NCBI RefSeq assembly: GCF_016132545.1
Contig: NZ_CP066167.1
Coordinates: forward strand, 2,631,001 to 2,695,000
Source of the DNA: Spongiibacter nanhainus
GTDB taxonomy: Bacteria > Pseudomonadota > Gammaproteobacteria > Pseudomonadales > Spongiibacteraceae
Length of the DNA: 64,000 bases
Direction: 5' to 3'
Part shown: in pieces, positions 8,486 through 15,960 of the stretch
How the letters are laid out: each line of letters begins with the position of its first letter
Numbering within the stretch: the stretch's first letter is position 1
Position numbers and translations under genes: made by a program
The notes under the pieces: generated by a model
What the model was told of the DNA's origin: nothing
What the model saw: the letters and a program-made list of their open reading frames with translations, nothing else
Database searches by the model: none

Positions 8486-10111
8486 CTAGCCCACTCGGCC
8501 TTCGCCGCTTTCGGCGTAGGCTTTGGCTGTTTTGTAATCCGGCTTACCACTGGGTGCACGGGGCACTTCACCGATCAGGTGAATTTCTCGCGGTACTTTG
8601 TAGCCGGCGATGTGATTGCGGCAGTGATCCTGAACGCTGTCCAGGGTTAAAGAGGCGCCATCCCGGGCCTGAATAATGGCACTGACGCGGCTACCCCAGC
8701 GCTCGTCGGGCACGCCCACTACCAAGGCATCGAAAATACCGTCGTGGGCCTTCAGCGCATCTTCCACTTCTTCGGGGAAGATTTTTTCGCCGCCACTGTT
8801 AATACAGTTGGAGCCGCGCCCGTAAACAGTGATGGTATTGTCCTCTTCCAACTTGGCGGCATCACCGGTCAACAGCCAGGTCTTGCCGTCCACCTCGACA
8901 AAGGTCTTGGCAGTTTTTTCTGGATCGTTGTAGTAGCCCTTGGGGATGTAACCTGAACGGGCAAAGATACCGGTTTCACCCAGTTCGGCGTGGCGGCGGG
9001 GCTGGCCCTCTTCGTCGATGATGACATCCATATAGTCATTGCGTTCGACGTTACCCAAACCGGTCTGATTGCGGCGGCTGCCGTTGTCCATGCCCATTTG
9101 GCCGCCTTCCGACGAACCAAAGCTATTAGTGATAAAAGCGTTGGGGAAATGCTTGATAAAAGCCGCTTGCTTGGCATCGGAGAAGATCGCCCCCCCGGAG
9201 CCGATATTAAACACTGAGGACAAATCCCAACGATCGGGGTTGGCATCCAGCGCATCCAACAGCGGAATGGCCATCGCGTCGCCGACGATTTGCACGGCGT
9301 TAACCTTTTCATCGGCCACAATCTGCCACACTTGCTCACCCTTGAGGGAGCGGTTGTGGTTGAGTACCAGCTTATTGCCGGCCAACAACTGGATACAAGC
9401 AAACCACCAGGATGCGCCGTGCATCAGCGGTGCCAATGCGATGCCGCACATCGGGTGTTCGGTGACCCGATCGACAATATCTTCCGGCTTTTCACAGGCG
9501 CCATTCGGGGAGAAATGACCGCCGCCACCCATTGCCGCAAAGAATACGTTTTTGTGAGGCCACATTACGCCCTTGGGCATGCCGGTGGTACCGCCGGTGT
9601 AGAGAATGAAATAGTCGTCTTCCGAACGCTCTTCAAAATCCCGCTCGTTGCTCTGATCCTGCTGGGCGGCCTGATAATCCACTGCACTGATTTTGCTGAG
9701 ATCTTCGCCGCTATCGTCATCAACGGAGATAAAGGTATTGAGTTGGGGCGCAGCACTGCGCACTTCGTCGATGTGGGGAATAAATTCCCGGTGGTGGACA
9801 CAGGCCACCATATCGGCATTGTTAAAGATATAGAGCAGTTCGTCTTTAACATAGCGATAGTTCACATTGATGGGTACAGCGCGGATTTTAAAGCACGCCA
9901 GCATGGCTTCCATGTACTCCATGCAGTTGTACATGTACAAACCGACGTGATCCCCGGATTTAACCCCCTGCTGTTTCAGGTAGTGGGCAATCCGGTTAGC
10001 TCCCTGATCGAGATCCCGGTAACGGCTGCGGGACGAACCACATACGATCGCCTCACGCTCTGGTACGGCATCGGCTACCGCTTCGAAAAGATCCGCCAAA
10101 TTGAAGTGCAT
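8486..10111 (-). CDS. acyl-CoA synthetase, FadD19/FadD17-like
   Basis: A 541-residue ANL-superfamily ligase that activates a carboxylic acid to its CoA ester through an acyl-adenylate. The P-loop-like AMP motif is YTGGTTGMPKGVMW, followed by NSFGSSEGG, the hinge TGDAAKLEEDNTITVYGR and the C-terminal catalytic lysine in PSGKPDYK. The ATG at 10111 has AGGGG six bases upstream and leads directly into the conserved start HFNLADLFEAVADAVPER; ATGs at 10117 and 10129 are less well placed. It follows the thiolase pair by 92 bases. The overall pattern is that of steroid side-chain or medium/long-chain acid synthetases. Confidence 0.85.
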   Translation of the reverse strand: MHFNLADLFEAVADAVPEREAIVCGSSRSRYRDLDQGANRIAHYLKQQGVKSGDHVGLYMYNCMEYMEAMLACFKIRAVPINVNYRYVKDELLYIFNNADMVACVHHREFIPHIDEVRSAAPQLNTFISVDDDSGEDLSKISAVDYQAAQQDQSNERDFEERSEDDYFILYTGGTTGMPKGVMWPHKNVFFAAMGGGGHFSPNGACEKPEDIVDRVTEHPMCGIALAPLMHGASWWFACIQLLAGNKLVLNHNRSLKGEQVWQIVADEKVNAVQIVGDAMAIPLLDALDANPDRWDLSSVFNIGSGGAIFSDAKQAAFIKHFPNAFITNSFGSSEGGQMGMDNGSRRNQTGLGNVERNDYMDVIIDEEGQPRRHAELGETGIFARSGYIPKGYYNDPEKTAKTFVEVDGKTWLLTGDAAKLEEDNTITVYGRGSNCINSGGEKIFPEEVEDALKAHDGIFDALVVGVPDERWGSRVSAIIQARDGASLTLDSVQDHCRNHIAGYKVPREIHLIGEVPRAPSGKPDYKTAKAYAESGEGRVG

Positions 10112-10203
10112 AGTCATCCCCTGCGACATTATGTGGTTTATCAGAGTTATCACGGTAATGTAGCGGTGATGGCCACTGACGACCATCACCCCAAAAGACG
10201 AAA

Positions 10204-11367
10204 CTAGCCTTTTTCGCTACTGACTACCCACATGGCAAAGAATTGTGCACCACCACCATACGCGTGGCCCATGGCAGTCTTGGCACCGTCCACCTGATGA
10301 GCACCGGCCTGACCGCGCACCTGTTGCGCTACCTCGGCAAAACGGATCATACCTGAGGCACCGATGGGGTTGGAGGACAGTACCCCACCGGAGCAGTTCC
10401 AGGGGATATCGCCACCTTCATCCATTGAGGTCGCGCCACTCATGGTCAGTTCCCAGCCTTTGTTCTTCTCAGCAAAGCCCAGGTTCTCCAGCCACATCGG
10501 CTCGTACCAGGAGAAGGGAACATAGACTTCGGCCATATCCAGGTCCTTGCGGGGATCTTTAATGCCGGCCTGTGCATAGACGTCTTTGGCGCAATCCCGA
10601 CCGGCGACCGGGTCAACCTGCTCCCGACCCGCGTACATCGTCGGCTCAGAGCGCATGGCACAGCCGCGAATCCAGGCCGGTTTACCGGGAGATTGCTTGG
10701 CCAGGTCTTCGTTGGCGATCACCATGGCGCAGGCACCGTCCGATGACGGACAGGCCTCGAGGAAGCGCAGCGGCTCCCACAGCATCGGGCTGTCTTCCAC
10801 CTCTTTCATGGTAATTTCCGGCAACTGCAAGTGTGCCAGCGGGTTTTTTGCGCCGTGCAGACGATCTTTCACCGCCACCTTGATACCGGCGTCGTAGGGC
10901 GCGCCGCTGCGACGCACATACTCGCGGATAATGGGTGCAAAATAGCCACCGGCACCGGCGTTCAAGTGAGGCGAGAAAGGCTGCGGGTTGGACAGTGCCC
11001 ACATCGCGTTGGACTCTGACTGCTTCTCAAAGGAGACCGTCAAAATCCGTTTAAACACGCCGCTCTGCACATAGCTGGCGGCGACAATGGCGGTTGAGCC
11101 GCCCACCGAGCCGGCGGTGTGAACCCGCAACATCGGCTTGCCATTACAGCCCAGCGCATCGGTAAGATACAGCTCAGGCATGATGACGCCTTCAAACATA
11201 TCCGGCGCTTTGCCGAGAATCACCGCATCGATATCATTCCAGGTCAGCTCGGCGTTATCCAATGCATTCTGAGCGGCTTCACGCACCAGACCGGCAATGG
11301 AGACATCCTTGCGTTTGGTTTTGTATTGGGTCTGACCGACGCCCACTACTGCTGCCAATTGTGCCAT
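10204..11367 (-). CDS. thiolase-fold protein of the SCP-x/lipid-transfer type, Ltp3-like, without the usual cysteine
   Basis: A 387-residue thiolase-superfamily protein. The fold signatures are clear (GVGQTQYKTKR, DGACAMVIANE, CSGGVLSSNPIGASG, HAYGGGAQF). At the nucleophile position the sequence is RVHTAGSVGGS (residues 81-91), with no cysteine, and the GHP histidine motif reads SNP. It is therefore unlikely to be an ordinary thiolase and may be a retro-aldolase partner or another C-C lyase working with the DUF35 protein of the same operon. The start codon overlaps the stop of the next upstream gene by one base (TAATG). Its length is near that of mycobacterial Ltp3. Confidence 0.78.
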   Translation of the reverse strand: MAQLAAVVGVGQTQYKTKRKDVSIAGLVREAAQNALDNAELTWNDIDAVILGKAPDMFEGVIMPELYLTDALGCNGKPMLRVHTAGSVGGSTAIVAASYVQSGVFKRILTVSFEKQSESNAMWALSNPQPFSPHLNAGAGGYFAPIIREYVRRSGAPYDAGIKVAVKDRLHGAKNPLAHLQLPEITMKEVEDSPMLWEPLRFLEACPSSDGACAMVIANEDLAKQSPGKPAWIRGCAMRSEPTMYAGREQVDPVAGRDCAKDVYAQAGIKDPRKDLDMAEVYVPFSWYEPMWLENLGFAEKNKGWELTMSGATSMDEGGDIPWNCSGGVLSSNPIGASGMIRFAEVAQQVRGQAGAHQVDGAKTAMGHAYGGGAQFFAMWVVSSEKG

Positions 11368-12425
11368 TACTGTGCCTCCAGAACGGTTACCAGATTTTGT
11401 TGCAAGCAGGGACCGGATGTCGCATGGGCAACACCTCGCTTCCCTTCACCAGCGATCAAGCGCATTGCCACCTCGCCGATCCGGGACAGACCGGACGCCA
11501 TCATCAAGTTGCCGGCCAACACCCCGCCCGACGGGTTGATAGTGGTGTCATCACCCAGTTTCAGAGCTTGTTTGAGAATAATTTCCTGATGGCTAAAAGG
11601 TGCGTAGAGTTCCGCGATATCCACCGCGCCATTAGCGACGCCAGCGGCCTCGGCAGCCTGCTCAGTTGATACCGAGCGAGTCAAATCCCGAGAACCGATG
11701 TGGTGAGTTTCAATGCGGTGGTCGATACCTTTAATGACCGCGTAGGGCTTACCCCATTCTTTGGCTTTTTCAACGGTGCAGATCACCATGGCGCAGGCAC
11801 CATCAGAGATGGGGCAGCAATCGTGGCGACGCAGCGGAGATTCATACTGGGGCTCTGCTAACAGCTGATCTACCGAGAATTCACCACTGAGCTGGGCGTG
11901 GGGATTACTCAGGGCATTGCGACGAGAGCGAGCCACTACTTCTGCCATATCAGCTTCACTGATCAAGCCCTGCTCCAGCATCACCCGGGCCTGCATGGCG
12001 GCAAAAGCAATGGTGTCCACCCACAGCGGCGCAAGATAATAAGGGTCGAGCTGCTGAGACAGTACGATAGGCAGTTCACCGGGAGACGACTTACCGAAGC
12101 CGTACAACAGTGCCGACTCCGCCTCGCCAGCCTGAATCTTCAGCCAGGATTCGTACAGAGCCCAAGCGGCATCCATCTCAACGTGGGATTCTTTAATGGG
12201 CGGCACTGCACCCAAGGCATCCACACCGGCAACAAAGGCGAACGCGGCCCCCTGCTGGTAATCACAACTCCCCGAGCAGGTGAAATCAACATCCTGGGCA
12301 CTTTCTATTCCGGCCTGCTTATAGACCTCGCCGAGCACCGGCATAATGAGTTCGACCTCATTGCGTGCACCGGCATCGCGAACGCAATGGGACTGAGCAA
12401 AAGCTACTATTGCGACGTCACGCAT
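11367..12425 (-). CDS. thiolase-fold protein, Ltp4-like, lacking canonical catalytic residues
   Basis: A 352-residue thiolase-superfamily protein. Fold markers include CCPISDGACAMVI, INPSGGVLAGN and the C-terminal SGPCLQQNLVTVLE. The nucleophile-cysteine region reads ESHVEMDAAWAL (residues 79-90), again with no cysteine, and the histidine loop reads GNLMMASG. The ATG at 12425 has GAGGGG upstream and fits the family N-terminus MRDVAIVAFAQS. Its stop overlaps the start of the partner thiolase-like gene, so the two are probably made in equal amounts and may form a heteromeric complex with the upstream zinc-ribbon protein. The reaction is unknown. Confidence 0.78.
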   Translation of the reverse strand: MRDVAIVAFAQSHCVRDAGARNEVELIMPVLGEVYKQAGIESAQDVDFTCSGSCDYQQGAAFAFVAGVDALGAVPPIKESHVEMDAAWALYESWLKIQAGEAESALLYGFGKSSPGELPIVLSQQLDPYYLAPLWVDTIAFAAMQARVMLEQGLISEADMAEVVARSRRNALSNPHAQLSGEFSVDQLLAEPQYESPLRRHDCCPISDGACAMVICTVEKAKEWGKPYAVIKGIDHRIETHHIGSRDLTRSVSTEQAAEAAGVANGAVDIAELYAPFSHQEIILKQALKLGDDTTINPSGGVLAGNLMMASGLSRIGEVAMRLIAGEGKRGVAHATSGPCLQQNLVTVLEAQ

Positions 12426-12426
12426 C

Positions 12427-13404
12427 TTATTTCCCCTCAATATCCAGTTTGCCAATTTTTTCTACCGGGACATCCGCTTCATCAATTGGCTTGAAGTACT
12501 GGATGTTTTCCATGGCGTGTATCCATTCCGACTCAGGCTTCCATACCGCCTCGACCCGCATACCGATACGCACGTCCTCGTTTTTGCACTCGCTGAGCAG
12601 GTGCAGGAAACTCAGATTGGCGCCATCGAGAATCAGGTTGGCAATAACGTAGGGCGGCTTTATCGGATTGTTAGGAATGGGAATATGAACAATAGTGAAG
12701 GATTCCACAGTGGCCTTATGGCTCAGTTCAACCTCTTCCTCGGTGGGCACACCGCAGGCCGCGCAAGAACCCCGTGGCGGGATATAGACCTGGCTACAAG
12801 AGGGACAACGCTGTCCTACCAGGCGACCTTTTTTCAGTTCCGTCAGATAGCGCGCGGTGGCATGACCCGCTGTAAAGTTGTAGGTCATGTAACTGGGAGC
12901 ATCGATTCCAGTGACTGGCTCTTCCTGCTCGTTGTCTTTGTAGTCGATGTTCAGCTCAACATCTTCTGGAACAAAGCCATTGATATCGTGGATGGTACCG
13001 GTGGTCTCGGCTGCCCAGCGCACTTTGACCCGCATACCGGTCGACATTGCGGACTCCTCGCCAGCATCCACCCAGTGCAGCATCGGTGTATCGGTACCGT
13101 CCAATTGGATCAGTGCCCAGGCGAAGGGGGAATCACTGGGGTGAGATTTGCGGGGCTGGCTCACCCAGCTCCAGGTCTTGACCACGCCGCTATCAGCGAC
13201 ATCGACAAATTCGCTGAGGGCTTCGGCACTGACCGGATCGTACTCAACCGGCGGCATCAACACCCGGCCATCACTGGCCTTGATGCCCTGCATTTTGCGT
13301 TGGCGCAATCCGGTAAAGAATTGCCCCACCACCGGGCCGGTGGTTCGGGTATAGGTATAACCCAAGGTAAAAGCTTGACTGAGAACTTCGGCCGAAGCGG
13401 ACAT
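12427..13404 (-). CDS. DUF35 OB-fold protein with zinc ribbon, duplicated domain
   Basis: A 325-residue protein with two OB-fold DUF35-like halves. The C-terminal half carries the rubredoxin-like zinc ribbon Cys200-x2-Cys203...Cys214-x2-Cys217; the N-terminal half (about 45-130) has the OB strands but no ribbon cysteines. DUF35 proteins bind thiolase-fold enzymes and supply part of their CoA channel, for example ChsH2 with the aldolase Ltp2. It is the first gene of the leftward operon and its stop is one base before the thiolase-like gene, which fits a scaffold role for that pair. The ATG at 13404 has AAGGGGAG upstream. Confidence 0.82.
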   Translation of the reverse strand: MSASAEVLSQAFTLGYTYTRTTGPVVGQFFTGLRQRKMQGIKASDGRVLMPPVEYDPVSAEALSEFVDVADSGVVKTWSWVSQPRKSHPSDSPFAWALIQLDGTDTPMLHWVDAGEESAMSTGMRVKVRWAAETTGTIHDINGFVPEDVELNIDYKDNEQEEPVTGIDAPSYMTYNFTAGHATARYLTELKKGRLVGQRCPSCSQVYIPPRGSCAACGVPTEEEVELSHKATVESFTIVHIPIPNNPIKPPYVIANLILDGANLSFLHLLSECKNEDVRIGMRVEAVWKPESEWIHAMENIQYFKPIDEADVPVEKIGKLDIEGK

Positions 13405-13476
13405 GGACTGTCTCCCCTTGTTGTTGTGGCGCGACGTTTTGGCGAAAGATGGCACAACTGCCCTTCCACCCCGCGA

Positions 13477-13488
13477 GCAAACGCTTGC
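13477..13488. promoter_or_regulatory. imperfect palindrome upstream of the acyl-CoA operon
   Basis: GCAAACGCTTGC at 13477-13488 is 10 of 12 symmetric and lies 73 bases upstream of the first gene of the leftward operon. It resembles the core of LacI-type and some TetR-type operators. No matching regulator is next to it, so it is a weak candidate. The rest of the 297-base divergent region (13405-13701) shows no RNA gene or other clear element. Confidence 0.3.
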
Positions 13489-13701
13489 AAGGAGTATCTT
13501 CAGGGGGGGAAAATCCAACAATGTCGGCGAAGATCAATGCCGCTGACAAATTCGATCAGCGAACAGATTGGGATTGTGACTGCCCAAGGGCCAGGGGTGA
13601 ACAATACCACCCTGTATAAGGGAATACGCCGACTGCCGGCGGAGAGGCGCTTTTGATAATGTTTACGGTACCTAAGACCTATCGCCCAGGGCCCCAAAGC
13701 A

Positions 13702-14133
13702 ATGGAACTCACAGCGGTTAGAATGAAGACCCCGTACGAGCACAGCAACCCTGTTATACGCTACAGTCTGTTCGCAGCGGGCTGGGTATTTTTTGTGCTG
13801 GCCATTATTGGCGCCATATTGCCGGTCATGCCCACCTCAGTATTTCTTATCCTCAGTGCCGCCTGCTTTTTGCGCTCATCCCCCCGCTTTTATCGCTGGT
13901 TGACCGAGCATCGACTATTTGGGCAACCGCTGAGGGATTATCTGAATGGTCACGGGATTTCGGCACGCAGCAAAGTCCTGATCCTGGCGTCGCTGTGGGT
14001 GGCCATTCTGATCAGCGTATTTGTGTTTTTGGGTAAACACTGGGGCTCGGGGGTAATGCTCTCCATCGCCGCCCTGGTCAGTGTCTATATACTCTGGCAA
14101 CCCACTCCCCCGCGTTCCGATGAGCGCCCGTAG
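13702..14133 (+). CDS. ybaN: YbaN family (DUF454) inner-membrane protein
   Basis: A 143-residue membrane protein of the YbaN/DUF454 family, function unknown. It has a first hydrophobic segment YSLFAAGWVFFVLAIIGAIL, the family motif ILPVMPTSVFLILSAACFLRSSPRFYRWL, and two further hydrophobic segments near residues 90-135. The motif matches E. coli YbaN well. The start is uncertain: ATG at 13702 gives 143 residues and ATG at 13723 gives 136, and neither has a strong ribosome site. It stands alone between the divergent acyl-CoA operon and a convergent GlxA-type regulator. Its stop overlaps the GTAG head of a REP hairpin. Confidence 0.75.
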   Translation: MELTAVRMKTPYEHSNPVIRYSLFAAGWVFFVLAIIGAILPVMPTSVFLILSAACFLRSSPRFYRWLTEHRLFGQPLRDYLNGHGISARSKVLILASLWVAILISVFVFLGKHWGSGVMLSIAALVSVYILWQPTPPRSDERP

Positions 14134-14158
14134 GGCGGACACCGCTCTTGTGTCCGCC
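14130..14158 (+). repeat. REP hairpin with GTAG head (type A, left copy)
   Basis: GTAG at 14130-14133 is followed at once by a perfect 9-bp stem: GGCGGACAC (14134-14142) and GTGTCCGCC (14150-14158) around a 7-base loop. A GTAG or GGAG tetranucleotide 5' of a palindrome is the hallmark of REP sequences mobilised by RAYT transposases. It begins inside the stop codon of the ybaN gene. Confidence 0.65.
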
Positions 14159-14199
14159 GCGTCCATCCTAGCGCCGGCACCACAACCGAGATCAAACCC

Positions 14200-14229
14200 G
14201 GTGGACATAAAAAGCGATGTCCCCCCTAC
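14200..14229 (-). repeat. REP hairpin with GTAG head (type A, right copy, inverted)
   Basis: On the minus strand GTAG (14229-14226) leads into GGGGGACAT paired with ATGTCCACC (stem halves at 14217-14225 and 14200-14208, 8 of 9 paired). It faces the left copy, so the two form a BIME-like pair of about 100 bases. The repeat overlaps the last codon and stop of the GlxA-type gene. Confidence 0.62.
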
Positions 14230-15218
14230 GCGGCGAAGCGTCGCCGATATTCCCTTGGCGAAACCTGACAATAACGCTTAAACAACCGCCTGAACGCGCT
14301 CTCATCGCTGTAGCCGCAGCGGGTTACAATATCGCCGAAGCGCATCTGGGTGGTCTCCAACAGAATCTTACTTTTCTCGATGCGCAGTTTTTGGGTAAAA
14401 CTCTGGGGCGACTCCCCCAGCGCCTTTTGAAATCGGCGAATCAATGTCCGCGGGCTGACATGCAGCTCGGACGCCAATTCCTCAATGCGAAAGTCCCGCC
14501 CCAGGTTGCGGCGAATCCACCGCTCAGCCCGCTCCACCAGGTCGTCACTGGCCTGGTGCTGTCCCAATATGGCGTAGGGAGCCTGGGAGCGACGCTGATT
14601 GTCCAACATCATATACTTTGACAGCAGCCGCGCCAGATGCGCCCCGCCGTGCTGTTCGATCACCGCCAGGGTGACGTCAAAGCACGAGGTAGTGGCCGAA
14701 CCAGTCATCATATTGCCAGAGAGAACGCAGACCGCCTCGCGCTCCACATCCACCTTTGGGTGACGGGACGCCATCAGGTCGTGCAGCCACCAGGCCGTGG
14801 TGGCGCGATGCCCCGATAGCACCCCTGCCTCGGCCAGCAGCATACTGCCACTGCAGTTGGTCACAATTAGTCGCTGCTGTGCCGCAATAGAACGAATAAA
14901 AGCCATAGCCTCCTGCCACTGTGGCAGGTGATGCTCTAGTTCACTCTGATCAGCAATCATATAGGCTGGCAGGATCAAAATGTCATCCGCATGCAGGTCA
15001 GACCAGCGCCCCTGGGCAGAGAGACTTATGCCATCCTCACAGCGCACCGGCTGACCGTGCTGAGACAGTACCCGCAAATCAAATAAGGGCTGTGCATTCT
15101 CTCCCTGGCCCGCCACCCGACCGGCAATACGATTGGCCACGTTAAATAAATCCCGGCTGGCGAGCACATTGCTGGCCATGATGTCGTCCATACCTAGATA
15201 GCTGATAGTTTGGCTCAT
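14226..15218 (-). CDS. GlxA family transcriptional regulator (DJ-1/PfpI domain plus AraC helix-turn-helix)
   Basis: A 330-residue regulator. The N-terminal 200 residues are a DJ-1/PfpI-like class I glutamine amidotransferase fold with the nucleophile-elbow cysteine in IVTNCSGSMLLAEAG, used for ligand sensing in this family. The C-terminal 110 residues are an AraC double helix-turn-helix (RDFRIEELASELHVSPRTLIRRFQ and GYSDESAFRRLFKRY). The ATG at 15218 is preferred to one at 15248 because the latter has no ribosome site and lies inside an operator-like palindrome. It is divergent from a small exported protein and a cysteine peptidase gene, its probable targets along with itself. Confidence 0.87.
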   Translation of the reverse strand: MSQTISYLGMDDIMASNVLASRDLFNVANRIAGRVAGQGENAQPLFDLRVLSQHGQPVRCEDGISLSAQGRWSDLHADDILILPAYMIADQSELEHHLPQWQEAMAFIRSIAAQQRLIVTNCSGSMLLAEAGVLSGHRATTAWWLHDLMASRHPKVDVEREAVCVLSGNMMTGSATTSCFDVTLAVIEQHGGAHLARLLSKYMMLDNQRRSQAPYAILGQHQASDDLVERAERWIRRNLGRDFRIEELASELHVSPRTLIRRFQKALGESPQSFTQKLRIEKSKILLETTQMRFGDIVTRCGYSDESAFRRLFKRYCQVSPREYRRRFAA

Positions 15219-15247
15219 TGTCCGTCTACCCCGCTGGCAACCCGACA

Positions 15248-15292
15248 TATTTTGTCTTTTATAACATATAAAATGCTATAAAAGACAAAATA
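15248..15292. promoter_or_regulatory. 16-bp perfect inverted repeat, candidate operator of the GlxA-type regulator
   Basis: TATTTTGTCTTTTATA at 15248-15263 is matched exactly by its reverse complement at 15277-15292, with a 13-base AT-rich spacer. It lies 30 bases upstream of the regulator start in the 191-base divergent region. The length and perfect symmetry favour a protein binding site over chance; a cruciform or terminator is less likely as no gene ends here. Confidence 0.55.
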
Positions 15293-15330
15293 AAACTGAC
15301 GCCGCAATATGTCTTAAATAGCACTATAAA

Positions 15331-15344
15331 TGTCATATACGACA
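15331..15344. promoter_or_regulatory. second GTC...GAC dyad in the same divergent region
   Basis: TGTCATATACGACA is a 14-base near-palindrome (TGTC arms) 66 bases upstream of the rightward gene. A further half-like site TATGTCTTAAATA lies at 15309-15321. The shared TGTC followed by AT-rich bases also occurs in the large inverted repeat at 15248-15292, so the three may be sites for one regulator. Confidence 0.4.
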
Positions 15345-15409
15345 CTGCAAGTATTCAGGCTACCTCCCTACACTGTCAGGGTGTGTCAAATAAGGGAGGC
15401 GAAAACGCC

Positions 15410-15592
15410 ATGGACCGTCAACGACGTCAGCTAAATCGCGGAATTTTCTCCTTATTTTTGATAGCTGGTTTGCCGCTGGCCAGCACAGCTTGCTCGCAGT
15501 TTGAAGCCAAGCCCTTTAAAACCGGCTCAGTGGTGTCGCCACCCCTGGGCTGCACTGAGCTATTGGCCAGGGATAGCCGGGGGGATTGCTAA
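15410..15592 (+). CDS. small exported protein, possibly the N-terminal part of a split cysteine peptidase
   Basis: A 60-residue product with a signal peptide: RQRRQLNR followed by the hydrophobic GIFSLFLIAGLPLAST and then AC. A GGAGG site lies 10 bases before the ATG. The short mature part ends PPLGCTELLARDSRGDC, which resembles the Cys-rich segment that follows the signal peptide in transglutaminase-like (BTLCP, DUF920) proteins. Its stop overlaps the next start by one base (TAATG), and a run of six G (15579-15584) lies just before the stop. It may be a separate small protein translated in coupling, or the front part of one gene broken by a frameshift. Confidence 0.55.
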   Translation: MDRQRRQLNRGIFSLFLIAGLPLASTACSQFEAKPFKTGSVVSPPLGCTELLARDSRGDC

Positions 15593-15960
15593 TGTACCCG
15601 ATCAAGGAACAACTCAAAGCAGTGCACGGCACGGTGCGCCGCCGTTTTGTACAAACCGACGACCGGGGCGAACGCTGGGATATGCCACCACCGGGCTACG
15701 ACGGCGAACAGGTACTGCGGGACGACTGTGACGGCTTTTGCCTGGCCTGTCGGACCCTGTTGCGTCAGCGGGGCATTCCAAGTCGCTTGGTCTATTGCGA
15801 GATCAATGGCGGCGGGCATCTGGTGGTGGAGGTAGAGGGCTGGATTCTAGACTTGCGCCAAGTCTCGGTAGTACCAAACTCCTTCCTGACGGACTACCAC
15901 TGGCGGCGCATTTCCGGTTACCAACCGGGCGATCCCTGGCGGGAAATTGTCGGCTTCTAG
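15592..15960 (+). CDS. transglutaminase-like cysteine peptidase (BTLCP, DUF920 family)
   Basis: A 122-residue protein with the papain-like triad of the bacterial transglutaminase-like cysteine proteinases: Cys46 in DDCDGFCLACR, His76 in NGGGHLVVEVEG and Asp87 in ILDLRQ. LapG, which cleaves a surface adhesin in Pseudomonas, belongs to this family, but this core is short and has no signal peptide of its own. Known members are mostly exported and near 180-220 residues; the present gene plus the preceding 60-codon gene add up to about that size. Substrate unknown. Probably controlled by the divergent GlxA-type regulator. Its last four bases overlap the convergent globin gene. Confidence 0.72.
   Translation: MYPIKEQLKAVHGTVRRRFVQTDDRGERWDMPPPGYDGEQVLRDDCDGFCLACRTLLRQRGIPSRLVYCEINGGGHLVVEVEGWILDLRQVSVVPNSFLTDYHWRRISGYQPGDPWREIVGF

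Noticed and set aside
9290-10207. Long rightward open frame of 305 codons opposite the acyl-CoA synthetase
   Set aside because: It lies wholly antisense to a gene with clear ANL motifs and has no recognisable domain; long antisense frames are expected in GC-rich coding DNA.
13500-13748. Small leftward frame upstream of the DUF35 gene
   Set aside because: It runs through the divergent promoter region into ybaN on the other strand and shows no ribosome site or family pattern.
15592-15960. Naming the cysteine peptidase lapG
   Set aside because: The triad fits the family, but there is no signal peptide in this frame and no lapD or large adhesin gene nearby.
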